This document shows positions 11,301 to 19,990 of a stretch of 64,000 bases of DNA, piece after piece. The translations under genes and the position numbers were made by a program. The notes beneath the pieces are model-generated. The model saw nothing but the letters and a program-made list of their open reading frames with translations, was not told where the DNA came from and searched no databases. This DNA is from Sorex araneus. Its lineage: Eukaryota > Chordata > Mammalia > Eulipotyphla > Soricidae. Within the stretch, counting starts at the first letter, position 1; the number at the start of each line of letters is the position of its first letter. The stretch lies in the NCBI RefSeq assembly GCF_027595985.1, contig NC_073313.1:99497552-99561551 (forward strand), given 5' to 3'.

Positions 11301-13346
11301 GCCTAAAGACTTTGATTCCAGAGATGTAACACATTCGGGCATCCAGCGCAGCATCCGATAGCAATGCACTGGGACTGCGAACTGGGCTACAACTCTGTGC
11401 TGCCGGGGGTGGATTTTTTTCCTCCCCACCCTGTCTTCCTGCACGGAAAGTGGCGGCCTGGCGGCACCCACGTGGCAGGCACCATCTTCTGTGACTCCAA
11501 ACCCAGAGGTATTCGATTTTTACTTTTGGGGCTCCCAGGAACTCATGGGAAGGGGGCATAACCGGCACACCCTCGGCCCAGATAAATCCGGAGCCACTGA
11601 GCGCGAATCGGACACTCTGCGCCTTAGGACTTTGAATTCAGAGACTTCTTACAGCAATGCACTGGGACTGTGAGCTGGGCTATGTAATTTCTGGCAGAAT
11701 TTTCCCTGGACTTTATACAGAAATCCAAAGACTTAACATTTATAATTGCCAGCAATGTGAAACGGTTCCTTTTGAACTGGTCTGACTTGGGGGGGGAACT
11801 CCAAATAATAACAGTAAGTTTTTGTTGAAATTTTGAAGGTTTTTACTGTAGCAGCCACCTCTCTGGACTGTGAACTAAGCAAAAGCCCCACGCTGGCCTA
11901 CGCGGCGTGGCGTACACCATACTATGAGGCGCGGGAAGGGGGATGAGGGGGAAAAAGAAAAAAAAAGGAAAAAGGAAAAAAAAAAGAGAGTTATGTACTT
12001 GTAGCAGTGGGGCTACATATCTCTTCATTTCCAGCAATGAAAAACTAATTATCAAATGTAGTAGGTCTGTCTCTCTTGGTTGGAAACTCCAACAACTATA
12101 GTGAGTTTTGTGTTGAATTATGGAATGTAATCAAGGTAAAGAAAAAATGAAGTGAAATTCATTAGTTATACAGTAGGGGGTAGGGGGTGGGGGCGGGGGG
12201 TATACTGGGGTTTCTGGTGGTGGAATATGGGCACTGGTGAAGGGATGGGTGTTTGAATATTGTATAACAGACATATAAACCTGAGAACTTTGTAACTTTC
12301 CACATGGTGATTTAATAAAAAGGTTTTTTTTTTTTAAAAAAAAAGAGATAGGACCTCCATGGGGAAGGGCAAGCTGAACTGGCCCGAGGACTTAGTTTGG
12401 GATTTATGGTAAAAGCCTTGCTTGCTCTCAGAGCCCAGAGAACTAAGTGTTAAAAGTCTTGTTTGCTCTCAAAACACAGAGAACTAAGTATTGGGATCTT
12501 TGTTTCTTACTGTGTTTTTCCAAACAACTGCAAATATTGATAACTTATACAACTAGAGGGAAAGACAAAAGCAATGTAGATGTCCCTGGGAGACAGAATG
12601 TCTATGTGAGTTAATCACCCCAAGAGATTTCCTCCACCAAATGTTTATCTATGTAAATAATCAGTCACACCTATGTCCTTACCTCAATCCCCCTTCAGAT
12701 GTTCTATAAGTATGCTAACAGCTCTGCATTAAATGGGCCATTTTCACCATTAGCCTGTGGTCCCACCCACCCCCAGTCTTCCTGTCTCTCTGTCTCTCTG
12801 TTGGGGAGGCCTGGGAGGTGGGGGGGCAGCTCTGGGCCACTGAACGCACACGTGTAGCAGCAGCAGCCTCCCACGTTTTACTTTATGAACTCTCATTGAA
12901 ATATTTAAGGTGACTTAATTTTGTTGGATCAGTAGTCTCTCAGATATTCTAAATATGCGCCACTGTTTACTTTGGAGAGACTCTTGGTATTTCCCTGGTC
13001 CAGATTCCAGCATACTCCCCTGCTGTCTCACTGTACCTGTACTGAATTTGTCTTACCTTGAGGAAGAGGCTTGGGCAGGGAGGAGTTGCAGACCATCTAC
13101 CATGGCTTCCATGATGTCATAGTTTGACTCTTGTGGATGCAGTGCCCCAATATGCAGACATCGAAATGGCCAAACTCTCACCATTGCCTTTAGCACCTCC
13201 TTCTGTCTTCCCAAGAAGGCAGCAGTAAACAATGGAACAAAGAGGTCTATGGGGAGTTCTCCCAAGGCCTGGATAGCTGCAGACTCATTACTCAGCAGAC
13301 TCTTTATAGAAAGATCCAGCAGTGTGTCTACAGCCTTTATGTCCAT
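1852..13346 (-). CDS. PRAME-family leucine-rich-repeat protein (three coding exons, gene span)
   Basis: The spliced coding sequence is 290 + 600 + 514 nt (exons 13346-13057, 10215-9616, 2365-1852), giving 467 codons plus stop, close to the usual PRAME-family length of roughly 470-500. Both introns are GT-AG, and each splits an AG|N arginine codon in the same phase, so the frame runs through without a stop. The N-terminal exon has the family segment with LF.PLF.AAF and LKAMV..WPF. The middle exon begins with the K.R.LDLR motif and has the VELLVDL and LHLCC segments. The last exon has leucine-rich repeats ([18 protein letters not shown]) and the terminal YPVPL motif. PRAME proteins are germline/oocyte-expressed LRR proteins, some acting as substrate receptors for cullin-2 ubiquitin ligase or as transcriptional repressors. 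The function of this copy is not known. I cannot assign an individual paralogue or see the non-coding 5' exons and promoter. Confidence 0.85.
2590..4318 (+). mobile_element. HAL1-like LINE (5' UTR, ORF1, 3' UTR, no ORF2)
   Basis: The 5' leader (about 2590-3132) contains three close 'ggtgtggcc' boxes (about 2706, 2727, 2748). It is followed by an L1-type ORF1 and then directly by an L1 3' end: G-rich tract at 4148-4180, 'gggtgttcgagcattgtat' at 4227 and the A-rich tail near 4300. No endonuclease or reverse-transcriptase sequence lies between ORF1 and the 3' end. This is the layout of HAL1 (half-L1) elements. Internal deletion of an ordinary L1 is the alternative. It sits in intron 2 of the PRAME-like gene, in antisense orientation. 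Confidence 0.6.
3133..3771 (+). pseudogene. L1/HAL1 ORF1 protein (RNA-binding coiled-coil), degraded
   Basis: A 212-codon open stretch encodes a Glu/Lys-rich coiled coil (residues about 30-135, heptad-like [18 protein letters not shown]). It then enters the RRM-like part with [11 protein letters not shown] near residues 154-164 and ends at a TAG. Past this stop, homology continues in other frames to about 4010, including a segment reading [13 protein letters not shown] that belongs to the ORF1 C-terminal domain. The original protein (usually about 340 residues) is therefore broken by a stop and at least one frameshift. ORF1p is the nucleic-acid chaperone of the L1 particle. There is no sign of host use. 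Confidence 0.75.
4530..8590 (+). pseudogene. L1 ORF2 (endonuclease/reverse transcriptase), multiply broken
   Basis: ORF2 coding sequence is visible in pieces over all three frames. Endonuclease-domain sequence lies near 4540-5330. Reverse-transcriptase segments include [12 protein letters not shown] near 5925 and an ADD catalytic core (LLADDILYL) near 6605. The distal part includes [20 protein letters not shown] at 7064 and the trailing Cys-rich region and [14 protein letters not shown] end to 8590. There are numerous stops (for example 6153, 6775, 7439, 7705) and frameshifts. The intact protein makes the target nick and copies L1 RNA; this copy cannot. Confidence 0.8.
6783..7040 (+). mobile_element. 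Old tRNA-headed SINE variant inserted in L1 ORF2
   Basis: ORF2 similarity stops at about 6775 and resumes at 7058. The intervening sequence resembles the head of the window's SINEs ('gtccagaaagatagtacagtaggtaa', then 'aacgatccctgacatagagc') and ends with 'gctgcaatatggtcccaaacccttgcc' and an A-run. It is well diverged from the common type and probably an older subfamily. Confidence 0.5.
9031..9615. other. Remaining intron 2 sequence, nothing recognised
   Basis: Between the L1 tail and exon 2 of the PRAME-like gene I see no repeat family, RNA gene or open frame that I can support. It is AT-rich intronic sequence. Confidence 0.5.
9616..10215 (-). CDS. PRAME-like gene, coding exon 2
   Basis: The acceptor is TTTCTTTACAG just upstream of 10215 and the donor is CTCAG|GTGAGG just below 9616 (minus strand). 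The 600-nt exon is open throughout and encodes about 200 residues. It begins [10 protein letters not shown], the family motif at this exon start, followed by [23 protein letters not shown] and leucine-rich [11 protein letters not shown] and [12 protein letters not shown]. It starts with one base completing an arginine codon and ends two bases into the next, matching both neighbouring exons. Confidence 0.88.
10521..12885 (+). mobile_element. Old solo LTR, family A (interrupted by an L1-derived element)
   Basis: Starts tgttggaaatc. Its middle (about 10930-11231) matches the family A LTRs at 23361-24588 and 60556-62073: 'gggcataattacttgact..cttcagctg', then 'gggacggacccagggcgagtggcaa', then 'acctggcatcgaaatggg'. 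The right part (12357-12885) carries an R/U5-like segment with 'tgcattaaatgggcc' and C-rich downstream sequence. The left end is a tandem duplication of about 125 bp (10521-10655 and 10656-10775, both with 'cctaagtg.tttaggcttca.cagtgaatt'). No clean 6-bp target duplication is seen, so the exact ends are approximate. It lies in intron 1 of the PRAME-like gene, antisense to it. Confidence 0.6.
11246..12342 (+). mobile_element. Non-autonomous L1-derived element (5' monomers joined to 3' UTR)
   Basis: Flanked by a perfect 14-bp target duplication aagagataggacct (11232-11245 and 12343-12356) and ending in an A-run. The 5' part has two copies of a GC-rich module beginning 'ccctcggcccagataaat' (about 11251 and 11571). 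Then come a Y/R-rich stretch and a typical L1 3' UTR ('gggcactggtgaagggatg', 'ctttgtaactttccacatgg', tail). No ORF1 or ORF2 coding sequence lies between. It inserted into the family A LTR. A short relative is at 48414-48812. The structure suggests mobilisation in trans by L1. Confidence 0.7.
13057..13346 (-). CDS. PRAME-like gene, coding exon 1
   Basis: Starts at ATG 13346-13344 ([18 protein letters not shown]) and ends at the donor TCAAG|GTAAGA (exon's last base 13057). The 290 nt give 96 codons plus two bases, in phase with exon 2. The N-terminal PRAME region is clear: [20 protein letters not shown], then [10 protein letters not shown] at residues about 50-60, and MVDGLQLL near the end. This ATG is the only in-frame methionine at the expected family position. 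A possible acceptor AAGTAG|GTTAACG lies just upstream on the minus strand, consistent with a separate non-coding 5' exon. Confidence 0.85.
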
Positions 13347-15037
13347 CTTCGTTAACCTACTTCAGGGTGAGGTACATTTAAAAATCCTGAGAAGATATAT
13401 AAAGACTCCTATTTCACTCCAAGAATAATTAGAAATTAGTCATCCACTTAAACAATATATACAAAACCAGATTGTCACCTCAGGACCTTTTAGAATGTAT
13501 AGAATGCAGCAAGATGCACGTGACTAAATATATGTATACACATAAATATAAATATGGAAATAAGTATGTACATTGTATAAGATAAAATGTTATTTGAAAT
13601 CAAATATAGGCAAAGACAATTGACAAGCTAGCTATCCTCTTCACAATATTTTTGCCCAAAGGACACAAACGAATTACAAGAAACTTAACATCTACACAAA
13701 AATATCACCCTAATCATTATCTTAAAGTTCATAATGCCAAACCTTCAAACTTTAAAGTGATTGTGAGGATAAAGAGTAAAATCATTAATCCAAGCACAAA
13801 AATCTGCCACAACCTCATCACTATGGCTTTGTGCTGAGCAAAGACAAATAAAGGAAAGATGCAAAACATGGAGAGAAAGAAGACAAGTGAAGGTGAATAT
13901 TTGACATTAAACTACTGCCAGAATGACTAAACATAGATTTAGTTTAAAAGCAACAAAAAGCCATGTAAAATGAGCACAAGGATTTCAGGGAAGGAACTAA
14001 AAAACAGGAATATTTGAGAACCAGGATTGATGTAAATGTCTAATATTTAAAACACATAAATTCCGGAGGACATGAAGGCAAAAAAGAGATAAGAACCCTG
14101 TGACACCTATATAATGATCGGGAACCAAAAAGGAAAGTGGAAAATTAATCTTGTATGGAATCCATTCAAGAATCACAACATCGGAATTCTTACAACTTCT
14201 CACCCCATCAACAAAATTAAGAAAAAGCTTAAGGACCCCAATTTTAATATACTGATAAGAAATAACACCATTAAACTAGGGTTTGCTTGAAAGACTTCCA
14301 TGTCATAGAAATAAATAACAGGGATTCCACACAGAAAAATAATGGGAAACTGATGATTAAATAAAATTTCACCTGTGTTAAACTTTGGTTATCTTCAGAA
14401 GGAGAATGGGAAAAGGGCACAGAAAGAAATGAGGAATCAGAAAAATAAAAGCAATGGGGGAAAGAGTGACATTTGTTAGTGTTAACTTTTTTAAGTTGGA
14501 GGGTACTTAGCTCTGAATCTAAATCTAGAGATATTTCATAAGTCTGAATACAGAGATATTTCACATATCCAAAATTTATTTTAATTATTTCTTTTTTCAA
14601 TTGATTATAGTTATGGCAATGTGTTTATAATGGTGTTGACATTATGGTTACCGCGCCACCACCAAAGGCCCCAGAACAACTAATTTTAACAAAGAATTAA
14701 ACTCAACCAAAATGAGAAGATCACAAACTTGACTACAATCATCAACAATATAATCAATCTGAATTACAAATGAATACTGTAACCACACTGAAGCAGTGAA
14801 AAGATAAGAACAATGTGAACATTTCAGGGTTGTACAAAAAACAATTAGAAACATGAAGGAGGGAGTGTACAAAAAAGATTAAAGTCATATGGGAAAGACC
14901 CTGAAAAAACAAAAGGAGCCTTCAGTGACTAAAGCTAGAACAAGTCAACAAACAAAACGGTCACATCACTAGATTCTAATTTATAGAATGACATAATTGT
15001 TTATGAGCTGATGTGTTATCATTATTTTAATAAATAA
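13347..15037. other. Upstream flank of PRAME-like gene; duplicated segment
   Basis: No gene recognised. From about 14390 to 15035 the sequence aligns with about 51080-51345: 'agtcatatgg.aaagac.ctgaaa..' at 14885 and 51193, then 'caaaaggagcctt/caaaaggacctt' and 'tgagctgat'. The promoter and any non-coding first exon of the PRAME-like gene should lie here, but I cannot point to them. Confidence 0.5.
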
Positions 15038-15049
15038 AGAAGTGACTTT

Positions 15050-15284
15050 CCAATGCCCAAAAGGAGAGAGAGAGAGAAAGAGAGAGACAGAGACAGAGAG
15101 AAGAAAGGAGGCAGGCTGGAGGGTGGGGATGGGGATGATGGGAAGGAACCTGAGGACACTGGTGCTGGGAAATGTACACTGGTGGAGGGATGGGTGTTGG
15201 AATAATATGTGCCTGAAACCTAATCATGAACAACTTTTTAAGAGTCTCACAGTGATTCAATTTTTAAAAATTTTTAAAAAATAG
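15050..15284 (+). mobile_element. L1 3'-end insertion with target duplication
   Basis: The 12-bp direct repeat agaagtgacttt brackets it (15038-15049 and 15285-15296). Content is an L1 3' UTR: a GA-rich simple repeat, a G-rich tract, 'tacactggtggagggatggg' and an A/T-rich tail. It is severely 5'-truncated. Confidence 0.75.
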
Positions 15285-15639
15285 AGAAGTGACTTTTATA
15301 AAAAATTTAAAATAACTTGGAAATGTATAGAAAAGTAGGTAAGAAGAGTCAGTTCTTCAGGAGAATTCCAATGAATAAGTATTATATCTGTGAGGAAAAT
15401 ACAAAGTTATCATTAGACAATAATTATTGTATGTCTTGACATGTGAAGAAAATCAGGAGACCGCAAATGTTCTAAAAACAAATCTCGTCCTTTTTATGTT
15501 CCTATGAGTATGATGCACTAGCCAAAAACCCTTCTGGTTACAGGAATGAAATACAATGTGTGCTTAAACCAGAAAAGTAGGGTTTAGTTTTTTTAAAGAT
15601 CTCTATACGTTACTTTTATATTTTCCTGTCCATCTTGAT

Positions 15640-15960
15640 TTTTTATTGAATCACCCTGATCACTTTGATCAGTTACAAAGCTGTCCATGATTGGGTTTCA
15701 GTCAAACAATGTTCCAACACCTGTCCCTTAACCAGTGTACATTTCCCACCACAAATGTCCCCAGTTTCCCTTATGCCTCCAAGATACAGTTTTGGATCAA
15801 TACCCATAATTATTCAAACAAGTCAATTACTTGTGGCTATAGTATCACTTCATCTTCCTTTTATTCTAAAGGCTGCCACCTCAGAACCAGATCCTGCTTG
15901 GTCAACTTCCTCCAAAGTGCAGTACTGAGAGGCCTACCTGAGATGACTATCCCTGACTAT
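15640..15960 (-). mobile_element. Old L1 3' end fragment
   Basis: Reads as the reverse complement of L1 3' UTRs: 'gaatcaccctgatca', 'gttacaaagctgtccatgat', 'gtttcagtcaaacaatgtt', 'ccagtgtacatttcccacca'. The right boundary is uncertain. Confidence 0.5.
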
Positions 15961-16807
15961 GAGTAAATGTTACTAGTAAACTGCTTTGGAACTCTTTTGT
16001 CCAGAATTGAAGGTCAGATGTGCATCCACCTCCAGATAACTAGGGAGGAAATTCCTCCTTAGTACTGAGATGAAATGTTTGTGTGTCTGAGTATGGAGGG
16101 GTGGTGGGGGAATGAAACAGTGATTATTGCCAAAAAGGTCTAACTTTAATCATAAGAACAGCGTCAGATAAATCTAAGCTGATATTTTTTATGGAATAAA
16201 ATTTTTTAAATACTTGACCAGAATCTACAAAGGTGACAATCAGAGTTCTGAACACGCTGAAAGGTGGACGAACTTTCAGTATCTAGAAGAAATGTGGGTC
16301 AAATGCATTGCAGTATCCTGAATAGGATACTGAAATAGACAAAATAATATAGTTTAGCAGCTGTTGAAAATTCAAATATATAATATTGCATTTAAAAATT
16401 ATAATAATGAATTCAAATTGCCTTAGATATACCATTATAATAAATTAGACTATAACATCTTTGAGATGTAGATGAATATATGTTTGCTCTTCATATCACA
16501 AAAGCATTTAAGTACAAAATAAAATAAAATAAAATTTGCATCTATGTATTTAATGAAATTCAACATTTACCAATTAAATCATGGAATATCAAACTGATTT
16601 CAATAAAAATGCAAAGTTGGACTAGATAATCATTAAAGCACAGTTGTTTTGGTGTTTCAAAAGTAGCATAAAAAGATGAAGAATACTATTGAAGCAATTA
16701 TCACTTGAAGATAAGAGGATGCAGTGAGAGTTAAGTAGAAGTGGTTCTTGAGTAACTGAGCACAATTGCCTTTCTTTTTTTCCCTCACTGGCACGTATTC
16801 CAACATT
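15961..16807. other. Duplicated non-coding segment (unit 1)
   Basis: No gene. It aligns discontinuously with 55448-56045 (shared 'tttaatcataagaaca', 'caatcagagtt.tgaa.ac', 'gggtcaaatgcattgcagtatcctgaa') and with 58410-58545 ('agaggatgca', 'agtggttcttgag'). Confidence 0.6.
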
Positions 16808-16990
16808 TTTGGGGTTTTTTTTTGCTTTTTGGATCACACCTGGTGATGCACAGGGGTTACTCCTGGCTCTGCACTCAGGAATTACTCCTGGCGGTGCTCA
16901 GAGGACCATATGGGATGCTGGGAATCGAACCCGTGTCGGCCGCGTGCAAGGCAAACACCCTACCCGCTGTGCTATTGCCTCCAGCCCCCA
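16808..16990 (-). mobile_element. tRNA-headed SINE (shrew type), well preserved
   Basis: Reverse-strand copy beginning with an A-tail (t-run), then 'tttttggatcacacctggtg', 'actcaggaattactcctgg', 'ccatatgggatgctgggaatcgaacc', and the tRNA-like head ending 'ctgtgctattgcctccagcccc'. The B-box complement (ggaatcgaacc) is intact. A short direct repeat 'acattttt' flanks it. The paralogous site near 58545 lacks the insertion. Confidence 0.85.
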
Positions 16991-17742
16991 CATTTTTGGT
17001 TTTCATTTTCATTTTAAATGACTATTTATAATCTTTCTAGTTTATTACTTTAGTAGTTTAACATTATGTTTAAGTAAGAACTTGGGCATTTATATTTTAA
17101 AGTAAGTTGAGTAAAATAACATTTTATTTTAAGCACCTTGGTATAAAATTTTTAGAAATTGACAATGCTGATTGTCTTTCTTAATTCCTAAACCAAACCT
17201 GAGTAATTTATGCTAATACAGGTGTGATATATAAAAAGATACTGCTATAGCTTACCTAATTGAAAGAAAAGTTGGGGAAGATGTGGCAATCCATCCAAAG
17301 CGTCAGCAAAAGAGGTGTCTCTGTTTCTCTGAGTATCTGTACAAAAACACAAGCTTGGTACCCACCCAGAAATTTAATGGTTCCTGCTCAAGTTAGAACT
17401 GACCGGAAGAGCACTGTGATTGGAGCAGCTTGTGTCTTGTGTAATCATTCGACCAACCAGCTTTGTACTGGGTGACAGGGCAACCCCTGCAACTACCCCA
17501 GAAACAGCAGTACTAGAAGTTTCTTCAATTTCCAAGGATGGAAAGAATTATACAATGTTTCTTTCTGCAGACCAGGCACAGCCCCATCAGGGTTTCTAAC
17601 AGGCACTGTCTCAAAACTAATGTCCAAATTTACTGAACATTATCAGGAGGTATTAATAATGAGTAGTCACTTGGTTTAAAAAATGTTTCAGACATTAGAG
17701 TCTCCAGGACTCTTATATAATGAACAAAAAGTCAAGTCCCAT
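16991..17742. other. Duplicated non-coding segment (unit 1, right part)
   Basis: Aligns with 58770-59420: 'cttaattcctaaacc' (17181 and 58828), 'agttggggaa' (17271 and 58914), 'actgtgatt' (17415 and 59060), 'cagctttgt.ctggg' (17458 and 59108), 'actaatgtccaaattta/attaatgtccatgctta' (17617 and 59279). No open frame is shared between the two copies, so I do not call a gene. Confidence 0.65.
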
Positions 17743-17760
17743 AAAAGATAGGGTGAAAAT

Positions 17761-18100
17761 CAACTACATTGTAGTCGAAGGCCATGTGGGGGAAGGGAGT
17801 TGCGGGCTGAATGAGGGCTAGAGACTGAGCACAGCGGTCACTCAACACCTTTATTGCAAACCACAACAGCTAATTAGAGAGAGAAAACAGAAGGGAATGC
17901 CTTGCCACAGTGGCAGGGTGGGGTGGGGGGGAGATGGGATTGGGGAGGGTGGGAGGGACACTGGGTTTACGGGTGGTGGAGAATGGGCACTGGTGAAGGG
18001 ATGGGTTCCAAACTTTGTATGAGGGAAGTATAAGCACAAAAGTGTATAAATCTGTAACTGTACCCTCACGGTGATTCTCTAATTAAAAATAAATAAATTT
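17761..18100 (+). mobile_element. L1-A: short 3' L1 copy, host of a nested L1
   Basis: L1 3' UTR in plus orientation. Its own A-rich tail is split: it resumes at 19676-19703 after the nested L1-B. The 18-bp target duplication aaaagatagggtgaaaat occurs at 17743-17760 and 19704-19721, outside both elements, so L1-A inserted first. Confidence 0.85.
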
Positions 18101-18451
18101 TTTTTTTTTTATAATTTATTTATTTTTAATTAGAGAATCACCGTGAGGGTACAGTTACAGATTTATACACTTCTGTGCTCACACTTCCCTCATACAAAGT
18201 TTGGGAACCCATCCCTTCACCAGTGCCCATTCTCCACCACCCGTAAACCCAGTGTCCCTCCCACCCTCCCCAATCCCATCTCCCCCCCACCCCACCCTGC
18301 CACTGTGGCAAGGCATTCCCTTCTGCTTTCTCTCTCTAATTAGCTGTTGTGGTTTGCAACAAAGGTGTTGAGTGGCCGCTGTGCTCAGTCTCTAGCCCTC
18401 ATTCAGCCCGCGACTCCCTTCCCCCACATGGCCTTCGACTGCAATGTAGTT
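17763..18451. repeat. Palindrome of two inverted L1 3' ends (arms about 330 bp)
   Basis: Positions 17763-18095 and 18110-18451 are near-perfect reverse complements around a T-rich spacer at 18095-18110. The left arm starts 'ctacattgtagtcgaaggcc' and the right arm ends with its complement 'ggccttcgactgcaatgtag'. The arise-by-nesting explanation is given with L1-B. Confidence 0.9.
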
Positions 18452-19675
18452 GGTGATCGCTTCTCTGAGTTGACCTTTCCCTGGAACGTGAGGCCAGCCT
18501 CGAAGCCATGGAGTCAACCTCCTGGTACTTATTTCTACAGTTCTTGGGTGTTAGTCTCCCACTCTGTTATTCTATATACCATAGATGAGTGCAATCTTTC
18601 TATGTCTGTCTCTCTCTTTCTGACTCATTTCACTCAGCATGAAACTTTTCATGCCCATCCACTTAACTACAAAATTCTTGACCTCCTTTTTTCTAACAGC
18701 TGCATAGTATTCCATTGTATAGATGTACCAAAGTTTCCTCAACCAGTCATCCATTCTGGGGCATTCGGGTTTTTTCCAGATTCTGGCTATTGTAAACAGT
18801 GCTGCGATGAACATACATGTGCAGATGTTGTTTCGATTGTACTTTTTTGATTCTCTGGGATATATTCCCAGCAGTGGTATTGCTGGGTCAAATGGGAATT
18901 CAATATCTAATTTTTTGAGAGTCGTCCAAATTGTTTTCCAGAAGGGCTGAACCAGTCGGCATTCCCACCAGCAGTGAAGAAGGGTCCCTTTCTCCCCACA
19001 TCCTCTCCAACAGCGGTTGCTTTTGTTCTTTTGGATGTGTGCTAGTCTCTGTGGTGTGAGGTGGTATCTCATGGTTGTTTTGATCTGCATCTCTCTGATG
19101 ATTAGTGATGTAGAGCACTTTTTCATGTGCCTTTTGGCCATTCGTATTTCTTCCTTGGTAAAGTTTCTGTTCATTTCTTTGCCCCATTTTTTGATGGGGT
19201 TGGATGTTTTCTTCTTGTAGAGCTCAACCAGTGCTTTATATACCATTGATATCAACCCCTTATCTGATGGGTATTGTGTAAATATCCTTTCCCATTCTGT
19301 GGATAGTCTTTGTATTCTGGTCACTGTATCTCTTGCGGTGCAGAAGCTTTTTAGTTTAATGTAGTCCCATTTGTTGATCTCTGTTTTTACTAGATTGCTT
19401 AGTTCCGTGTCACCTTTGAAGATACCCTTATCTTCAATATCGTGGAGGGTTTCGCCGACCTTGTCTTCAATGTACCTTATGGTTTGTGGTCTAATGTTGA
19501 GGTCTTTAATCCATTTTGATCTGACTTTTGTGCATGGTGTCAGGTCAAGGTCTAAACCCATTTTTTTGCATGTGGTTGTCCAGTTGTGCCAGCACCATTT
19601 GTTAAAGAGGCTTTCCTTGCTCCACTTCACTTCTCTTGCTCCCTTATCAAAGATTAGATGGTCATACATTTGGGG
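18101..19675 (-). mobile_element. L1-B: young 5'-truncated L1 nested in L1-A tail
   Basis: Minus-orientation L1 starting with its T-run (A-tail) at 18101 and running to ORF2 C-terminal coding sequence at 19675. The A-rich tail of L1-A is duplicated on both sides (18083-18100 and 19676-19693, ttaaaaataaataaattt), which is the target-site duplication. It is the least decayed L1 in the window. Confidence 0.88.
18572..19669 (-). CDS. L1 ORF2 C-terminal fragment (365 codons, open)
   Basis: An uninterrupted frame encodes the distal third of L1 ORF2p. It starts at [19 protein letters not shown], with [15 protein letters not shown] near residue 28, continues through the post-RT region, and carries the Cys-rich motif C-x3-C-x7-H-x4-C near residues 225-245. 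It ends [10 protein letters not shown] and [10 protein letters not shown]. It lacks the endonuclease and reverse-transcriptase domains because of 5' truncation, so it is not functional. The methionine is simply the first in the truncated frame. The full-length open state argues for a recent insertion. Confidence 0.85.
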   Translation of the reverse strand: MYDHLIFDKGAREVKWSKESLFNKWCWHNWTTTCKKMGLDLDLTPCTKVRSKWIKDLNIRPQTIRYIEDKVGETLHDIEDKGIFKGDTELSNLVKTEINKWDYIKLKSFCTARDTVTRIQRLSTEWERIFTQYPSDKGLISMVYKALVELYKKKTSNPIKKWGKEMNRNFTKEEIRMAKRHMKKCSTSLIIREMQIKTTMRYHLTPQRLAHIQKNKSNRCWRGCGEKGTLLHCWWECRLVQPFWKTIWTTLKKLDIEFPFDPAIPLLGIYPRESKKYNRNNICTCMFIAALFTIARIWKKPECPRMDDWLRKLWYIYTMEYYAAVRKKEVKNFVVKWMGMKSFMLSEMSQKERDRHRKIALIYGI

Positions 19676-19872
19676 TTAAAAATAAATAAATTTTTTTAAA
19701 AAAAAAAGATAGGGTGAAAATGTTATGAAATATTCCGTGAAAACTCCAACAATCACCCAATACTCCTCATTACACCACTTCCTCATTACTACCAATTTCC
19801 TGTTGGTTTCCTTTTCCTTTCTATATTACATATCACACTTTTAGGAGCAAATCATGATATTCATTTCTTTTA

Positions 19873-19990
19873 GAGGGCTTAGACCACACCCAACTATGCT
19901 CATGACAGCCTGGCTCTGTGCTAAGGAATTCTTCTTGAAGGTGCTCTTAGGGACCAGCTGTGGTTCTGGGCGTTCAATTCCTCCATGGAA
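19873..19990 (-). mobile_element. Old SINE fragment
   Basis: Reverse-strand SINE pattern with heavy decay: 'agaccacacccaactatgctc', 'cctggctctgtgctaaggaatt', 'ggtgctcttagggacca', 'gttcaattcc'. Confidence 0.45.

Noticed and set aside
16960..16990. tRNA genes at SINE heads (several places)
   Set aside because: Each is the tRNA-derived promoter of a SINE: no full cloverleaf or anticodon arm, and each is continuous with a SINE body.
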